Counted from the stretch's first letter, positions 36,702 to 45,282 are shown. The stretch is 64,000 nt of DNA from Ruminococcus sp. (GCA_015066805.1 SVNP01000004.1:1-64000), one strand, 5' to 3'. The notes: generated by a model from the letters alone, not told the origin. Translations and numbers: made by a program.

Positions 36702-37055
36702 TCATTCTCCTTTTTCGGTTTCGGTGTAAATCTCATTGAAAAAGCAGCTATACGAGCCTGTGTGACAGGCAACGCCGGTCTGCTTTACATTGACAAGCAA
36801 AGTATCGTCATCGCAATCGCCGTAGATCGAGATGACCTTCTGCAGATGTCCGCTGGTGGCACCCTTGTTCCAGTACTCCTGTCTGGAGCGGCTCCAGAAC
36901 CAAGTGTAGCCGGTTTCCAGCGTGCGCTTCAAGCTCTCTTTGTTCATGTAAGCAAGCATCAGCACGGTGTTGGTATCCACATCATAGCAGATGGCGGGGA
37001 TCAGTTCACTCTTGACGAAAAAACGGTCAAGGTCGTTTAGGTCGATGTGTGTCAT
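36702..37055 (-). CDS. hisI: Phosphoribosyl-AMP cyclohydrolase
   Basis: The 117-residue protein carries the HisI core: [39 protein letters not shown], and zinc/magnesium ligands in [11 protein letters not shown] and [13 protein letters not shown]. It opens the ring of PR-AMP, step 3 of the pathway. In many bacteria HisI and HisE are one protein; here they are separate neighbours. AAGGAG precedes the ATG. Confidence 0.97.
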   Translation of the reverse strand: MTHIDLNDLDRFFVKSELIPAICYDVDTNTVLMLAYMNKESLKRTLETGYTWFWSRSRQEYWNKGATSGHLQKVISIYGDCDDDTLLVNVKQTGVACHTGSYSCFFNEIYTETEKGE

Positions 37056-37070
37056 AGGTAAAAGCTCCTT

Positions 37071-37931
37071 TCAGAATCGGTAGAAGAAACGTACCACATA
37101 GGGCAAAAATCCTGTGATTGCACTGATGAGATTGGCAAGCACCGCAGCAATACCCAATCGGATGCGCTTTGCGCAGTTGGCGGGGTGCATCCATATCTGG
37201 AAGACCACTGTTTCAATCACCAAGATCACGACTTCCGCCTTGATCCACCAATTCGGATTCAGCCACAAGATGATGTACAGCAGTATTTGTGTAGCCAGAT
37301 TGGTCAGTGCAAACACTTTCCAATCCTGCTTTTTCAGCTTGAGACGAAACAGAAGCAGCACGATACCTTCCAGAAGCAGTGTCAGAGAGCAGGTGATGAG
37401 AAATTCGAGAAGAATTGAGCGGATGACTTCAAATACACGTTCTCGGATGGCATCCTTGCTTTCCGTTAATGTGAGGTCTGCACAGTTAAAAGTAGCCACA
37501 CAATTGTAGCGCATGGGATCCAGAGAATTTTCACTGGCAATGCACTCACCCTGCTCGGTGACAATGATGACCTTGAAGGAATCGGGCAGCATATAGGTGA
37601 AATCGTTGATATGGTTGTCGTTTGATTGTTCGATATCAAAATTTACGCCAAAATCTCCGCGCAAACGAGCACGATAGCCATCTTCGTAGTATCCGATCAG
37701 AGCATCAAACATAACCGGATCCCAACGTCTGTTCTCGTAATCATCAGGATTGGGTGGTGTATTGGCTTCTACCAGAAGATCCACATAATACACGCCCTCA
37801 GGGGGATTTTCAATATGCAGCTCCATGCTGGGCTTTGGGCCGATATCTGCCGAAACACGGCAGACGGGCAGCAAAATTGCAATGCAAAGAATACTCCAAA
37901 AGACAATGATTGATCGTATGGTATGTTTCAT
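37071..37931 (-). CDS. Membrane protein of unknown function with secreted N-terminal domain
   Basis: The 286-residue protein has a signal peptide (IVFWSILCIAILLPVCRVSA). About 140 outer residues follow (starting DIGPKPSMELHIENPPEGVY), then four membrane segments in the last 115 residues (LLEFLITCSLTLLLEGIVLL, LTNLATQILLYIILWL, VVILVIETVVFQIWM, GIAAVLANLISAITGFL). Proteins with a DIGPKPS opening and this layout are widespread in clostridia but have no assigned function that I know of. It lies 15 bases before hisI on the same strand, yet nothing links it to histidine. Confidence 0.8.
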   Translation of the reverse strand: MKHTIRSIIVFWSILCIAILLPVCRVSADIGPKPSMELHIENPPEGVYYVDLLVEANTPPNPDDYENRRWDPVMFDALIGYYEDGYRARLRGDFGVNFDIEQSNDNHINDFTYMLPDSFKVIIVTEQGECIASENSLDPMRYNCVATFNCADLTLTESKDAIRERVFEVIRSILLEFLITCSLTLLLEGIVLLLFRLKLKKQDWKVFALTNLATQILLYIILWLNPNWWIKAEVVILVIETVVFQIWMHPANCAKRIRLGIAAVLANLISAITGFLPYVVRFFYRF

Positions 37932-37968
37932 TTTTCATTCCTCCGTTTCACGAGAGAACGGCTGTGCT

Positions 37969-38373
37969 TTATGTCCACAGTGAGGTAATAAACATGGGGG
38001 AGGATTCCTCCGCAGCCTTAAAGCCGCAGTGCTCATAGAAATGCTTTTCGTCGTTGTAGGCAACAATGACCAGCCGCAGATAGTCACAGTATTTTTGCTT
38101 GATCATATCTACCAGTGTGCGCCCGATCTTCATGCCGTGATAGTCGGGATGCACCAGCAGATAGTGGATGTATGCGGTCATAATGCTGTCATCCATGGCG
38201 CAGATCAACCCCACAAGACGATCGCCGTCCCATGCGGAGTAGACGGTTTCGAAATGCTGCATGGCGATCACCAGTTTTTCGGGGTAATGGCCCGATGACC
38301 ACTCCACCGAAAGAAACAATGCCTGCAGCTCATCTTGCGTAAAATCGTGAATGTCCTTGTAGGTAATGTTCAT
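37969..38373 (-). CDS. GNAT family N-acetyltransferase
   Basis: Start at 38373 is supported by AAAGGAGG; the longer frame lacks a site. The 134-residue protein shows GNAT motif A (YIHYLLVHPDYHGMKIGRTL, then VDMIKQKY) and motif B (IVAYNDEKHFYEHCGFKAAE), so it should use acetyl-CoA to acetylate an amine. The ending PMFITSLWT is shared by a subgroup of small GNAT proteins. Substrate unknown. A TTGCAT-N17-TATACT promoter lies upstream. Confidence 0.9.
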   Translation of the reverse strand: MNITYKDIHDFTQDELQALFLSVEWSSGHYPEKLVIAMQHFETVYSAWDGDRLVGLICAMDDSIMTAYIHYLLVHPDYHGMKIGRTLVDMIKQKYCDYLRLVIVAYNDEKHFYEHCGFKAAEESSPMFITSLWT

Positions 38374-38403
38374 GGTATCCTCCTTTGAGTCTATACATAA
38401 GTC

Positions 38404-38432
38404 AGTATACCACATTTTGGATGAATATGCAA
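38404..38432 (-). promoter_or_regulatory. Sigma-A promoter of the GNAT gene
   Basis: Minus strand TTGCAT (38432-38427), 17-base spacer, TATACT (38409-38404), 31 bases before the ATG. It likely starts the long minus-strand cluster toward hisI and ligA. Confidence 0.75.
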
Positions 38433-38471
38433 GAGTTTTCCGCTGTAAAAAAGGGGGAACAGATGCTGCAC

Positions 38472-38500
38472 TTGACATTTTTTGCGGGATGTGTTATGAT
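38472..38500 (+). promoter_or_regulatory. Sigma-A promoter of the Spo0A-like gene
   Basis: TTGACA (38472-38477), 17-base spacer, TATGAT (38495-38500). It is back-to-back with the GNAT promoter. Transcription would begin near 38507. Confidence 0.8.
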
Positions 38501-38548
38501 TGCCTTAAAATGGGAGTGTGCAAAACCTCCCGTATCAGAACAAATCAT

Positions 38549-39364
38549 GTGGAAAAGAGGCGATTTGCAATCAATTCGCAACTGCGTATTCTGATCGGCG
38601 ACGACGGAACATCCTTTGCCCGCAGTCTGGCTGCACGGCCGCGGAGACGAGATTGTGTGTGTAGTGTACATCGGCAGTCCGTCGCCAATATGGTGCGGTC
38701 TGTGGAACAGGAGCAGCCCCATATAATATTACTGGATATTACAGATAAAACGGTGGATTATTACACGCTGATGAATGCGCTTCGCAAGCACAGCGATGCC
38801 CCTGTATTTGCCGTGACCGTTGCCCGCAATGCCTATCTGGAAAAGCTGCTGTGGCAGGCGGGTCTGCGTAACATCTGGCTCAAGCCCTTGGATGAGGAGG
38901 CTGCTTTGCGCGAGATGCGAATTTGTCTGCACGGAGAAGCCGGCCAAAGCTATTGCTGCAGCATGACGGTAGAAGCATTGGCGGCAGAATTTTTGCGCGC
39001 CATAGGGATACCCGCTAACATGGCAGGCTACCGCTATTTGCTGGCGGTGCTGGAGATGACTGTGGAGGAGCCTTCTCTTGTGCAGGGCATTTGTAAGAAT
39101 GTTTATCCTGTCATTGCCGCAAGATTTGGCGTGAATGTTCCTTGCGTGGAGCGAAATATCCGTGGTGTGCTGAATCATGTCAGAACGTACACCAACAGCT
39201 ATGTGCTGGAACAGATGCTGGGGTACCCTTCGTCCTCCGTGCGGGAGAAGCTTTCCAATGCAAGATTCATCGCCGGTGCCACAGAGCATCTGCGGATGGA
39301 CCCCAGAATGCAGGAGCTGATGCGTGAGAGAGCCGCATACGCATCGGGAGAGGCAGTTTTATAA
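38549..39364 (+). CDS. Spo0A-like response regulator with divergent receiver domain
   Basis: The receiver spans about 12-130: the acid pair in LIGDDG, the phospho-acceptor position in IILLDI, and the lysine in LKPL are kept. The surrounding sequence is poor, with an Arg-rich stretch AARPRRRD. The C-terminal part (about 140-245) is clearly Spo0A-type DNA binding: IGIPANMAGYRYLLAVLEM, VYPVIAARFGVNVPCVERNI, RGVLNHVRTYTN. The start is uncertain. GTG at 38549 has no ribosome site, and an in-frame ATG at 38510 lies only a few bases from the predicted transcript start. It may be a Spo0A paralogue rather than Spo0A itself. Confidence 0.75.
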   Translation: MEKRRFAINSQLRILIGDDGTSFARSLAARPRRRDCVCSVHRQSVANMVRSVEQEQPHIILLDITDKTVDYYTLMNALRKHSDAPVFAVTVARNAYLEKLLWQAGLRNIWLKPLDEEAALREMRICLHGEAGQSYCCSMTVEALAAEFLRAIGIPANMAGYRYLLAVLEMTVEEPSLVQGICKNVYPVIAARFGVNVPCVERNIRGVLNHVRTYTNSYVLEQMLGYPSSSVREKLSNARFIAGATEHLRMDPRMQELMRERAAYASGEAVL

Positions 39365-39410
39365 GTGTCGGGAAACTGTGAGGGAAAATATGCGGCAGAT
39401 GAAATAAATA

Positions 39411-39441
39411 AACGGCCGAAGAGCATCTTCGGCCGTTTTGT
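39411..39441. terminator. Bidirectional terminator after the Spo0A-like gene
   Basis: Perfect 12-bp stem AACGGCCGAAGA (39411-39422) and TCTTCGGCCGTT (39426-39437) with a 3-base loop. TTTT follows, and AT-rich sequence lies on the other side for the convergent gene. Confidence 0.9.
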
Positions 39442-39445
39442 CGGA

Positions 39446-39757
39446 TCATTGTCGTATGCCTGCGTAATAGGCTGCCAGCGGATCATTCGGGTCTGTGGGG
39501 ATCTCGGCCTGCGGAAAGGGCTTGTGCGACTCTATGAGGATGGTATGTCTGCCGATGAGACGGATGGTTTCATAGGGGATTTCCCTTGCCTTGCATCGCC
39601 CGAATAACCCGAAACAGCGCAGCTCGCCCTGCAATATCAGTGAGCATAGCTGCCCTGTATCCGTGTCGATACCGAAATCATCCGCATACCCCAGCCGCTC
39701 TCCGCTGCATATGTCGATCATCTCAAGCTGCAGCAGCTCCGAAAGCCTGCAACGCAT
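39446..39757 (-). CDS. YlmC/YmxH family PRC-barrel-like sporulation protein
   Basis: The ATG at 39757 is preferred; an upstream GTG only adds glycines. The 103-residue protein has CRLSELLQLEMIDICSGERL and GYADDFGIDTDTGQLCSLIL, then EIPYETIRLIGRHTILIE, which fit the YlmC/YmxH PRC-barrel group found in sporulating clostridia. Biochemical role unknown. It is 41 bases downstream of the small anchor-peptide gene. Confidence 0.85.
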   Translation of the reverse strand: MRCRLSELLQLEMIDICSGERLGYADDFGIDTDTGQLCSLILQGELRCFGLFGRCKAREIPYETIRLIGRHTILIESHKPFPQAEIPTDPNDPLAAYYAGIRQ

Positions 39758-39798
39758 ACCATCACCACCCACAAAAGCATATGCGGCAGCGGTGGGGA

Positions 39799-39948
39799 TT
39801 ATTTCTTCTTTTTGGCAATGATGTTCATAACGATAACGGCAACGATCAGCAGCAGCGCAATGATGCCGATACCGATGTACAGCCCCAGAGGGGTGTCGTC
39901 GCCCATAGGCAATGCGGCCAATGCGGCAAGCAGCAGTTGGATCTTCAT
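39799..39948 (-). CDS. 49-residue membrane peptide resembling an isolated cell-wall anchor
   Basis: The ATG at 39948 follows AGGAGG at 8 bases, the best ribosome site in this region, with a promoter just upstream. The peptide has a short leader-like helix (MKIQLLLAALAAL), then PMGDDTPLG. One membrane span (LYIGIGIIALLLIVAVIVMN) and IIAKKKK follow. The second half looks like the C-terminal sorting tail of ruminococcal surface proteins, and LPMGD could be a loose sorting motif. No large protein is attached. It could be a small membrane regulator or a toxin-like peptide instead. Confidence 0.7.
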   Translation of the reverse strand: MKIQLLLAALAALPMGDDTPLGLYIGIGIIALLLIVAVIVMNIIAKKKK

Positions 39949-39989
39949 AATGATAACCTCCTGTTCGGTTTCCGATGGTTTCTTATGGC

Positions 39990-40018
39990 AGTTTACCACT
40001 TTTGCAGGATTTTGTCAA
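39990..40018 (-). promoter_or_regulatory. Sigma-A promoter of the small anchor-peptide gene
   Basis: Minus strand TTGACA (40018-40013), 17-base spacer, TAAACT (39995-39990), 42 bases before the ATG. Confidence 0.8.
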
Positions 40019-40144
40019 TACTTGGGAGCAGGGTTTTCGCTCCGTTTGGGGAGATGACCTATGTTATGTGGCGAAATGCACAAAAGTCCTGATGGTAATT
40101 CAGGGAAATTCTACATCCTCTTGACGGAAAATCTTTGAAACCCC

Positions 40145-40305
40145 TTGCATTTACGGGGAATGTATGGTATAATAGTACCGCACTTCGCACGGAATGGCAC
40201 AGCCGCACGGCTCCTTCGGGCTGAAAATCCCGTTGGCAGCGGTTTCTCCTTGTGCCGTCCGGAGGTCACAAACCAAATCTATATTTTTATCAGGAGGATT
40301 TTACC
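40145..40305 (+). promoter_or_regulatory. rpsB promoter and structured 125-base leader
   Basis: TTGCAT (40145-40150), 17-base spacer, TATAAT (40168-40173). The leader to the ATG at 40306 holds AGCCG-CA-CGGCT (40201-40212), which competes with CAGCC/GGCTG (40200-40223). It ends in AGGAGG. Such switches suit feedback by a ribosomal protein. The rest of the 357-base gap from 39949 holds the divergent promoter and nothing else I can name. Confidence 0.6.
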
Positions 40306-41043
40306 ATGGGCGTAGTATCTATGAAGCAGCTGCTGGAGGCAGGTGTCCACTTTGGCCACCAGACCCGCCGCTGGAACCCCAAAATGGCTCCCTACATCTT
40401 CACGGAGCGTAACGGCATCTACATTATTGATCTGCAGAAGACCGTGAAGAAGCTGGAGGAGGCATATGCTTTCATCCGCGACCTGTCCGCAGAGGGCAAG
40501 TCTGTGCTGTTCGTCGGCACCAAGAAGCAGGCAGCAGATTCCATCCGTGAGGAGGCAGTCCGCTCCGGCTCCTACTATGTCAATGCTCGCTGGCTGGGCG
40601 GCATGATGACCAACTACAAGACCATTCAGCAGAGAATCAAGCGTCTGGAGCAGCTCCACGCAATGGAGTCCGACGGCACCTTCAACCTGCTGCCCAAGAA
40701 GGAAGTTTCCAAGCTGACCCTCGAGATCGAGAAGCTGGAGAAGTTCCTGGGCGGTATCAAGGATATGGGCAAGCTCCCCGGCGCACTGTTCATCGTTGAC
40801 CCCCGCAAGGAGAAGATCGCTGTTTCCGAAGCCAAGAAGCTGTGCATCCCGATCGTTGCAATCGTGGATACCAACTGCGACCCCGACGATGTAGACTATG
40901 TGATCCCCGGCAACGACGACGCTATCCGCGCTGTTAAGCTGATCGCAGGCACCATCGCAAACGCTATCATCGAGGGCCGTCAGGGCGCCGATGGCGCAGA
41001 GGCTGCTGCTGAGGCTGAGACCGAGGAAGTCGCTGCTGAGTAA
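40306..41043 (+). CDS. rpsB: 30S ribosomal protein S2
   Basis: The 245-residue protein has S2 hallmarks: [20 protein letters not shown] near the start, [28 protein letters not shown] and [20 protein letters not shown]. It binds late to the small subunit near the mRNA exit platform. AGGAGG precedes the ATG at 40306. Codon choice is more biased than in neighbours, as expected for a highly expressed gene. tsf follows. Confidence 0.99.
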   Translation: MGVVSMKQLLEAGVHFGHQTRRWNPKMAPYIFTERNGIYIIDLQKTVKKLEEAYAFIRDLSAEGKSVLFVGTKKQAADSIREEAVRSGSYYVNARWLGGMMTNYKTIQQRIKRLEQLHAMESDGTFNLLPKKEVSKLTLEIEKLEKFLGGIKDMGKLPGALFIVDPRKEKIAVSEAKKLCIPIVAIVDTNCDPDDVDYVIPGNDDAIRAVKLIAGTIANAIIEGRQGADGAEAAAEAETEEVAAE

Positions 41044-41059
41044 TCTCTTTTGAAGATCC

Positions 41060-41089
41060 CTGCGCCTTTCGGCATTCCGAAGGGCGCAG
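41060..41089 (+). terminator. Hairpin between rpsB and tsf
   Basis: CTGCGCCTTTCGG (41060-41072) pairs with CCGAAGGGCGCAG (41077-41089) with one wobble. No T-run follows, so it more likely tunes mRNA processing or stability than stops transcription fully. Confidence 0.55.
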
Positions 41090-41133
41090 ACAATATGATT
41101 ATAACGCTGCGAAAGCAGCAGAGGGAGTAAGTT

Positions 41134-42057
41134 ATGGCTAATTTTACCGCAAAGGATGTCAATGATCTCCGTAAGTCCACCGGCGTTGGCCTGATGGACT
41201 GCAAGAAGGCTCTGACCGAGGCTGACGGCGATGTCGAGAAGGCAATCGTGCTGCTGCGTGAGAAGGGTCTGGCAAACCAGGCAAAGAAGGCTGACCGTAT
41301 CGCAGCCGAGGGTGCCGTAATCGCTATCACCAACGACGACCACACCGTGGGCGCAATCGTTGAAGTTAACTCCGAGACCGACTTTGTTGCTCAGAACGAG
41401 GAGTTCATCGCTTTCGTTGAGGGCGTTGCAAAGACCGTTCTGGCTGAGAACCCCTCTGATCTGGAGGCTCTGAAGGCTGCTAAGTTCAACGGCGGCGAGA
41501 TGACCGTTAAGGAAGCTCTGGATGAGATCTTCCTGAAGTTCCGTGAGAATCTGCAGATCCGCCGCTTTGCCCGTGTTGAGGGCATCGTGAAGGAGTACGT
41601 TCACTTCAACAAGAAGGAAGGCGTTCTGGTTGCAGCTTCCTGCGAGGCAGGCGCTGCTCCCGCTGTTCTGGATTGCCTGAATGACGTTGCTCTGCAGGCT
41701 GATGCTATGAAGGCTACCTACCTGACCAAGGAAGAGGTTCCCGCTGAGATCATCGAGCAGGAGAAGTCCATCGTTATGACTCAGATGGCTTCCGATCCCA
41801 AGATGGCTAATAAGCCTGAGGCTGTTCTGGCAAAGATCGCTGAGGGTAAGCTGGGCGTTTACTACAAGGATAACTGCCTGCTGTGCCAGGAGTTTGTTAA
41901 GGGTGAGGGCGAGTCCGTTGAGCAGTATGTTGCTGCTTGCAGCAAGGCTGCCGGCAAGGCTATCACCATCAACAGCTTCGTCCGCTTCATCTGCGGCGAG
42001 GGCATTGAGAAGCGTGTTGACAACTTCGCTGAGGAGATTGCCAGCATGATGAAGTGA
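41134..42057 (+). CDS. tsf: Elongation factor Ts
   Basis: The 307-residue protein begins with the UBA-like domain ([20 protein letters not shown]) containing the EF-Tu-binding motif. Core domains follow ([32 protein letters not shown]). It recharges EF-Tu with GTP. AGGGAG precedes the ATG. It shares the strong codon bias of rpsB. A terminator follows, so pyrH has its own promoter. Confidence 0.99.
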   Translation: MANFTAKDVNDLRKSTGVGLMDCKKALTEADGDVEKAIVLLREKGLANQAKKADRIAAEGAVIAITNDDHTVGAIVEVNSETDFVAQNEEFIAFVEGVAKTVLAENPSDLEALKAAKFNGGEMTVKEALDEIFLKFRENLQIRRFARVEGIVKEYVHFNKKEGVLVAASCEAGAAPAVLDCLNDVALQADAMKATYLTKEEVPAEIIEQEKSIVMTQMASDPKMANKPEAVLAKIAEGKLGVYYKDNCLLCQEFVKGEGESVEQYVAACSKAAGKAITINSFVRFICGEGIEKRVDNFAEEIASMMK

Positions 42058-42081
42058 GTTCTGCTCACAACAAAAGGCTAC

Positions 42082-42118
42082 AAAGCAGCATCACAGTTGT
42101 GGTGCTGCTTTTTCTTTT
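42082..42118 (+). terminator. Terminator after rpsB-tsf
   Basis: AAAGCAGCATCACA (42082-42095) pairs with TGTGGTGCTGCTTT (42098-42111) and continues TTTCTTTT. Confidence 0.9.
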
Positions 42119-42159
42119 GGAAAAATTTGGCAAATTTCGATTTTTCTCTCCTTTTCCTC

Positions 42160-42188
42160 TTTACAGAACAGAAAAAATCGTGTATAAT
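42160..42188 (+). promoter_or_regulatory. Sigma-A promoter of the pyrH operon
   Basis: TTTACA (42160-42165), 17-base spacer, TATAAT (42183-42188), 33 bases before the pyrH ATG. It separates expression of the lipid and replication genes from rpsB-tsf. Confidence 0.8.
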
Positions 42189-42221
42189 AATACTATATAT
42201 GTTTTTGGAGGTGCATTCCCC

Positions 42222-42941
42222 ATGGAACCGAAATATAAGCGCATTTTGCTGAAATTAAGCGGCGAGGCCCTGGCCGGTACCAAAAAGACAGGCCTGGATT
42301 ACGACGTGATCACCCCCATCTGCCAAAGCATCAAAAAATGTGCCGATGCAGGTGTTGAGATCGCCATTGTTGTAGGCGGCGGTAATTTCTGGAGAGGCCG
42401 CTCCTCCGGTGCGATGGACCGCACCCGTGCCGACCATATCGGTATGCTGGCAACATCCATGAATGCTCTTGCCCTTGCCGATGTGCTGGAATCTCTGGGC
42501 TGTCAGGTGCGTGTGCAGACTGCCATCAGCATGACCCAGATCGCTGAGCCCTATATCCGCAACCGTGCCATGCGCCACTTTGAAAAAGGCCGCATCGTGA
42601 TCTTCGGCTGCGGTACCGGTAACCCCTTCTTCTCTACCGATACGGCTGCTGCGCTGCGTGCTGCTGAGATCGAAGCGGATATTCTGCTGAAGGCTACCAT
42701 GGTAGATGGTGTCTACGATAAGGACCCCAACCGTTACGATGATGCTGTGAAATTTGATACCCTGTCCTTCAGCCGTGTACTCAGCGGCCACCTTGCCGTT
42801 ATGGACAGCACCGCAGCGACCCTCTGCCGCGACAACAATATGCCTATGATCGTGTTCGATCTTGCAAGACCCGACAATATCCTGGATGCCGCCATGGGTA
42901 AGACCGTGGGAACATTGGTCTGCGGCGATGCCGAGGAATGA
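42222..42941 (+). CDS. pyrH: Uridylate kinase
   Basis: The 239-residue protein belongs to the amino acid kinase fold: [63 protein letters not shown]. It phosphorylates UMP to UDP. The ATG at 42222 follows GGAGG; the longer frame runs back into the tsf terminator. Confidence 0.98.
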   Translation: MEPKYKRILLKLSGEALAGTKKTGLDYDVITPICQSIKKCADAGVEIAIVVGGGNFWRGRSSGAMDRTRADHIGMLATSMNALALADVLESLGCQVRVQTAISMTQIAEPYIRNRAMRHFEKGRIVIFGCGTGNPFFSTDTAAALRAAEIEADILLKATMVDGVYDKDPNRYDDAVKFDTLSFSRVLSGHLAVMDSTAATLCRDNNMPMIVFDLARPDNILDAAMGKTVGTLVCGDAEE

Positions 42942-42987
42942 ACCCCCACTCACATCCATACAATATACCGAATAAGGAGTAACGATT

Positions 42988-43554
42988 ATGAGCGAACTGA
43001 TGAAAGAAAAGCTTGACCATTGCGAAAAGCGTATGCGTAAGGTCCTTGACCGTCTGGTAGGCGAGTTCACCACCATCCGTGCAGGCCGTGCAAACCCTGC
43101 CGTGCTGGATAAGATCACCGTGGATTACTACGGTTCTCCCACCCCCATTCCTCAGGTGGCAACCGTTGCCGTGCCCGAGGCCCGTATGCTGACCATCACC
43201 CCATGGGAAACCTCTATGATCAGCCCTATTTCCAAGGCCATTCTTGCCTCCGATCTGGGTATCAATCCCGCTGATGACGGCAAGTCCATCCGTCTGGTGT
43301 TCCCCCAGCTCACCGAGGACCGCCGTAAGGATCTGTGCAAGACCATCAAGAAGTACGGCGATGAGGCTAAGGTAGGCGTGCGTAACGAGCGTCGTGACGT
43401 GCTGGAGAAGTTCAAGACCATGAAGAAGAACTCCGAGATCACCGAGGACGACCAGAAGAACGCCGAGAAAAAGGTTCAGGCGCTGACCGACCGCTTTACC
43501 GAGGAGATCGATAAGGCCGTGGCAGCCAAGGAAAAGGAAATCATGAGCCTCTGA
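42988..43554 (+). CDS. frr: Ribosome recycling factor
   Basis: 188 residues, normal length: RAGRANPAVLDKITVDYYGS, QVATVAVPEARMLTITPWE and SIRLVFPQLTEDRRKDL are typical. With EF-G it splits the post-termination ribosome. AAGGAG precedes the ATG. Confidence 0.98.
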   Translation: MSELMKEKLDHCEKRMRKVLDRLVGEFTTIRAGRANPAVLDKITVDYYGSPTPIPQVATVAVPEARMLTITPWETSMISPISKAILASDLGINPADDGKSIRLVFPQLTEDRRKDLCKTIKKYGDEAKVGVRNERRDVLEKFKTMKKNSEITEDDQKNAEKKVQALTDRFTEEIDKAVAAKEKEIMSL

Positions 43555-43639
43555 CGCGCTCAATAGAACAAAAGGTTGGGACTCGCTTTTTGCTTGCCCC
43601 TGCCTTTTGTTTGTTTATTCCCCGAAAGGAGCAACATCA

Positions 43640-44368
43640 ATGGCAAAGGCAAAAACACCGCCTGTTCCCGCCGAAATGCTGCCGAAGCATATCGCCTTTA
43701 TTATGGACGGAAACGGCAGATGGGCGAAAAAACGGGGCCTGCCCCGCACCGCCGGCCATGTGGAGGGCGCAAAGAACTTCAAAAAGATCGTGCGCTACTG
43801 CAAGGATATCGGTATTGAAAACATCACCTTCTACGCTTTCTCCACCGAAAACTGGAAACGCCCCGATGAGGAGGTCTCCGCCATCATGAACCTGATGCGT
43901 GAGTATCTGGTGGAAGTCAGAAAGCATATCACGGAAAATACCCGCTTTATAGTGCTGGGCGATAAATCTGCTTTTTCTCCCGATCTGAAACGTGGCTTTG
44001 ATTCCATTGAGGCCGATACCGTTGATTTCAACGATATGACCCTGAATATGGCAGTCAATTACGGTTCCCGCCACGAGATCACCGGTGCGGTGCGTGAGCT
44101 GGCACGGCAGGTGCAGGCAGGTACCCTTTCTCCCGAGGATATTACCGAGGAAACCATCTCGCAGGCCTTGTATACCAAAGATCTGCCCGATGTGGATCTG
44201 ATGATCCGTCCCAGCGGTGAGTTCCGTATCTCCAATTTTTTGCTGTGGCAGTCTGCTTATGCGGAGCTGTATTTCTGCGATACACTCTGGCCTGATTTTT
44301 CTCCCAAGGATCTGGATGAGGCACTGATCGCCTATGCCAAAAGAAATCGTCGGTTCGGCGGCGTATAA
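43640..44368 (+). CDS. uppS: Isoprenyl (undecaprenyl diphosphate) transferase
   Basis: Start at 43640 follows AAAGGAG. The 242-residue cis-prenyltransferase has HIAFIMDGNGRWAKKRGL (catalytic Asp), FYAFSTENWKRP, and DLMIRPSGEFRISNFLLWQS with ELYFCDTLWPDF. It makes the lipid carrier for peptidoglycan synthesis. Confidence 0.97.
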   Translation: MAKAKTPPVPAEMLPKHIAFIMDGNGRWAKKRGLPRTAGHVEGAKNFKKIVRYCKDIGIENITFYAFSTENWKRPDEEVSAIMNLMREYLVEVRKHITENTRFIVLGDKSAFSPDLKRGFDSIEADTVDFNDMTLNMAVNYGSRHEITGAVRELARQVQAGTLSPEDITEETISQALYTKDLPDVDLMIRPSGEFRISNFLLWQSAYAELYFCDTLWPDFSPKDLDEALIAYAKRNRRFGGV

Positions 44369-44400
44369 GAAACAGGATTTTTTCCTACACTGAAAGGAGT

Positions 44401-44419
44401 GCGGCATCTGCTTTGCCGC
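44401..44419 (+). promoter_or_regulatory. Hairpin between the ribosome site and start codon of cdsA
   Basis: GCGGCA (44401-44406) pairs with TGCCGC (44414-44419). AAAGGAG lies just before it and the ATG (44427) just after, so the site is about 30 bases from the start in linear sequence but close if the hairpin forms. Confidence 0.5.
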
Positions 44420-44426
44420 GAATACC

Positions 44427-45260
44427 ATGGTAACTCGATTGATTTCCGCCGGCGTGGGTATTGCGCTGGCTTTGGTGGTTCTCTTTCTGCATCATACGGT
44501 TCTGTTCCCCATTGCAGTGGGCATTGTGGCAGCGGTGGGCGTATTTGAGCTGTACCGTGCCCTGCATCTGCAGCGGTATCCCGTCAGTTTTTGCGCCGGT
44601 ATGCTGTATGCGCTGGTGATGCCCTCTATGGCAGTGGGCAGTCTGGCAAAGTTCCGTATGCTGCTGACTGTGGCCTGCGTGATTGTGGTGCTGGTGGATT
44701 ACATCCGCCACAAAACCAAAATGGCAGCCCGCAGCTTCTTCTGCCTGATTACCGGAATGTTCCTGATCCCCAATGCACTGGCCTCTGCTGTGGTGCTGAA
44801 TTTCAGTCACGAAAAGCATGGCGTGATCTATGTGGTGCTGGCATTGATGGGTGCGTGGATCGCTGATTCCGGTGCGTATTTTGCAGGCAGATTCTTTGGC
44901 AGACGTAAGCTCTGCCCCGAAGTCAGTCCCAAAAAGACCATCGAAGGCTTTATCGGTGGTATTGTCTGTAATGTTGTGGTCTTCCTGATCTTTAACATGG
45001 TGTATGCAGCCATTATGAAGCATCAGGGCACGCCCATTACATACAGCGTGTTCTCTACGGCACTGCTGGCTATGGCCTGTGCAGTGCTGGGTACTGTGGG
45101 CGATCTTTCCGCCTCGGTGCTGAAGCGACAGTTGGAGATCAAGGATTACGGTACCATCATGCCCGGTCACGGCGGCGTGCTGGATCGGTTTGACAGCGTG
45201 CTGTTGGTGCTGCCGTTTTTCAGTGCGTATATTACGGCTGTTGGTCTGTTCCATACTTGA
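44427..45260 (+). CDS. cdsA: Phosphatidate cytidylyltransferase
   Basis: The 277-residue protein has about seven membrane spans and the CDP-diglyceride synthetase signature near its end (LKRQLEIKDYGTIMPGHGGV, then LDRFDS). SPKKTIEGFIGG lies before it. It forms CDP-diacylglycerol for phospholipids. No start further upstream exists in frame, so the hairpin-spaced ribosome site appears genuine. Confidence 0.97.
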   Translation: MVTRLISAGVGIALALVVLFLHHTVLFPIAVGIVAAVGVFELYRALHLQRYPVSFCAGMLYALVMPSMAVGSLAKFRMLLTVACVIVVLVDYIRHKTKMAARSFFCLITGMFLIPNALASAVVLNFSHEKHGVIYVVLALMGAWIADSGAYFAGRFFGRRKLCPEVSPKKTIEGFIGGIVCNVVVFLIFNMVYAAIMKHQGTPITYSVFSTALLAMACAVLGTVGDLSASVLKRQLEIKDYGTIMPGHGGVLDRFDSVLLVLPFFSAYITAVGLFHT

Positions 45261-45282
45261 ATCCAAGGAAAGAAGGAGCCAT

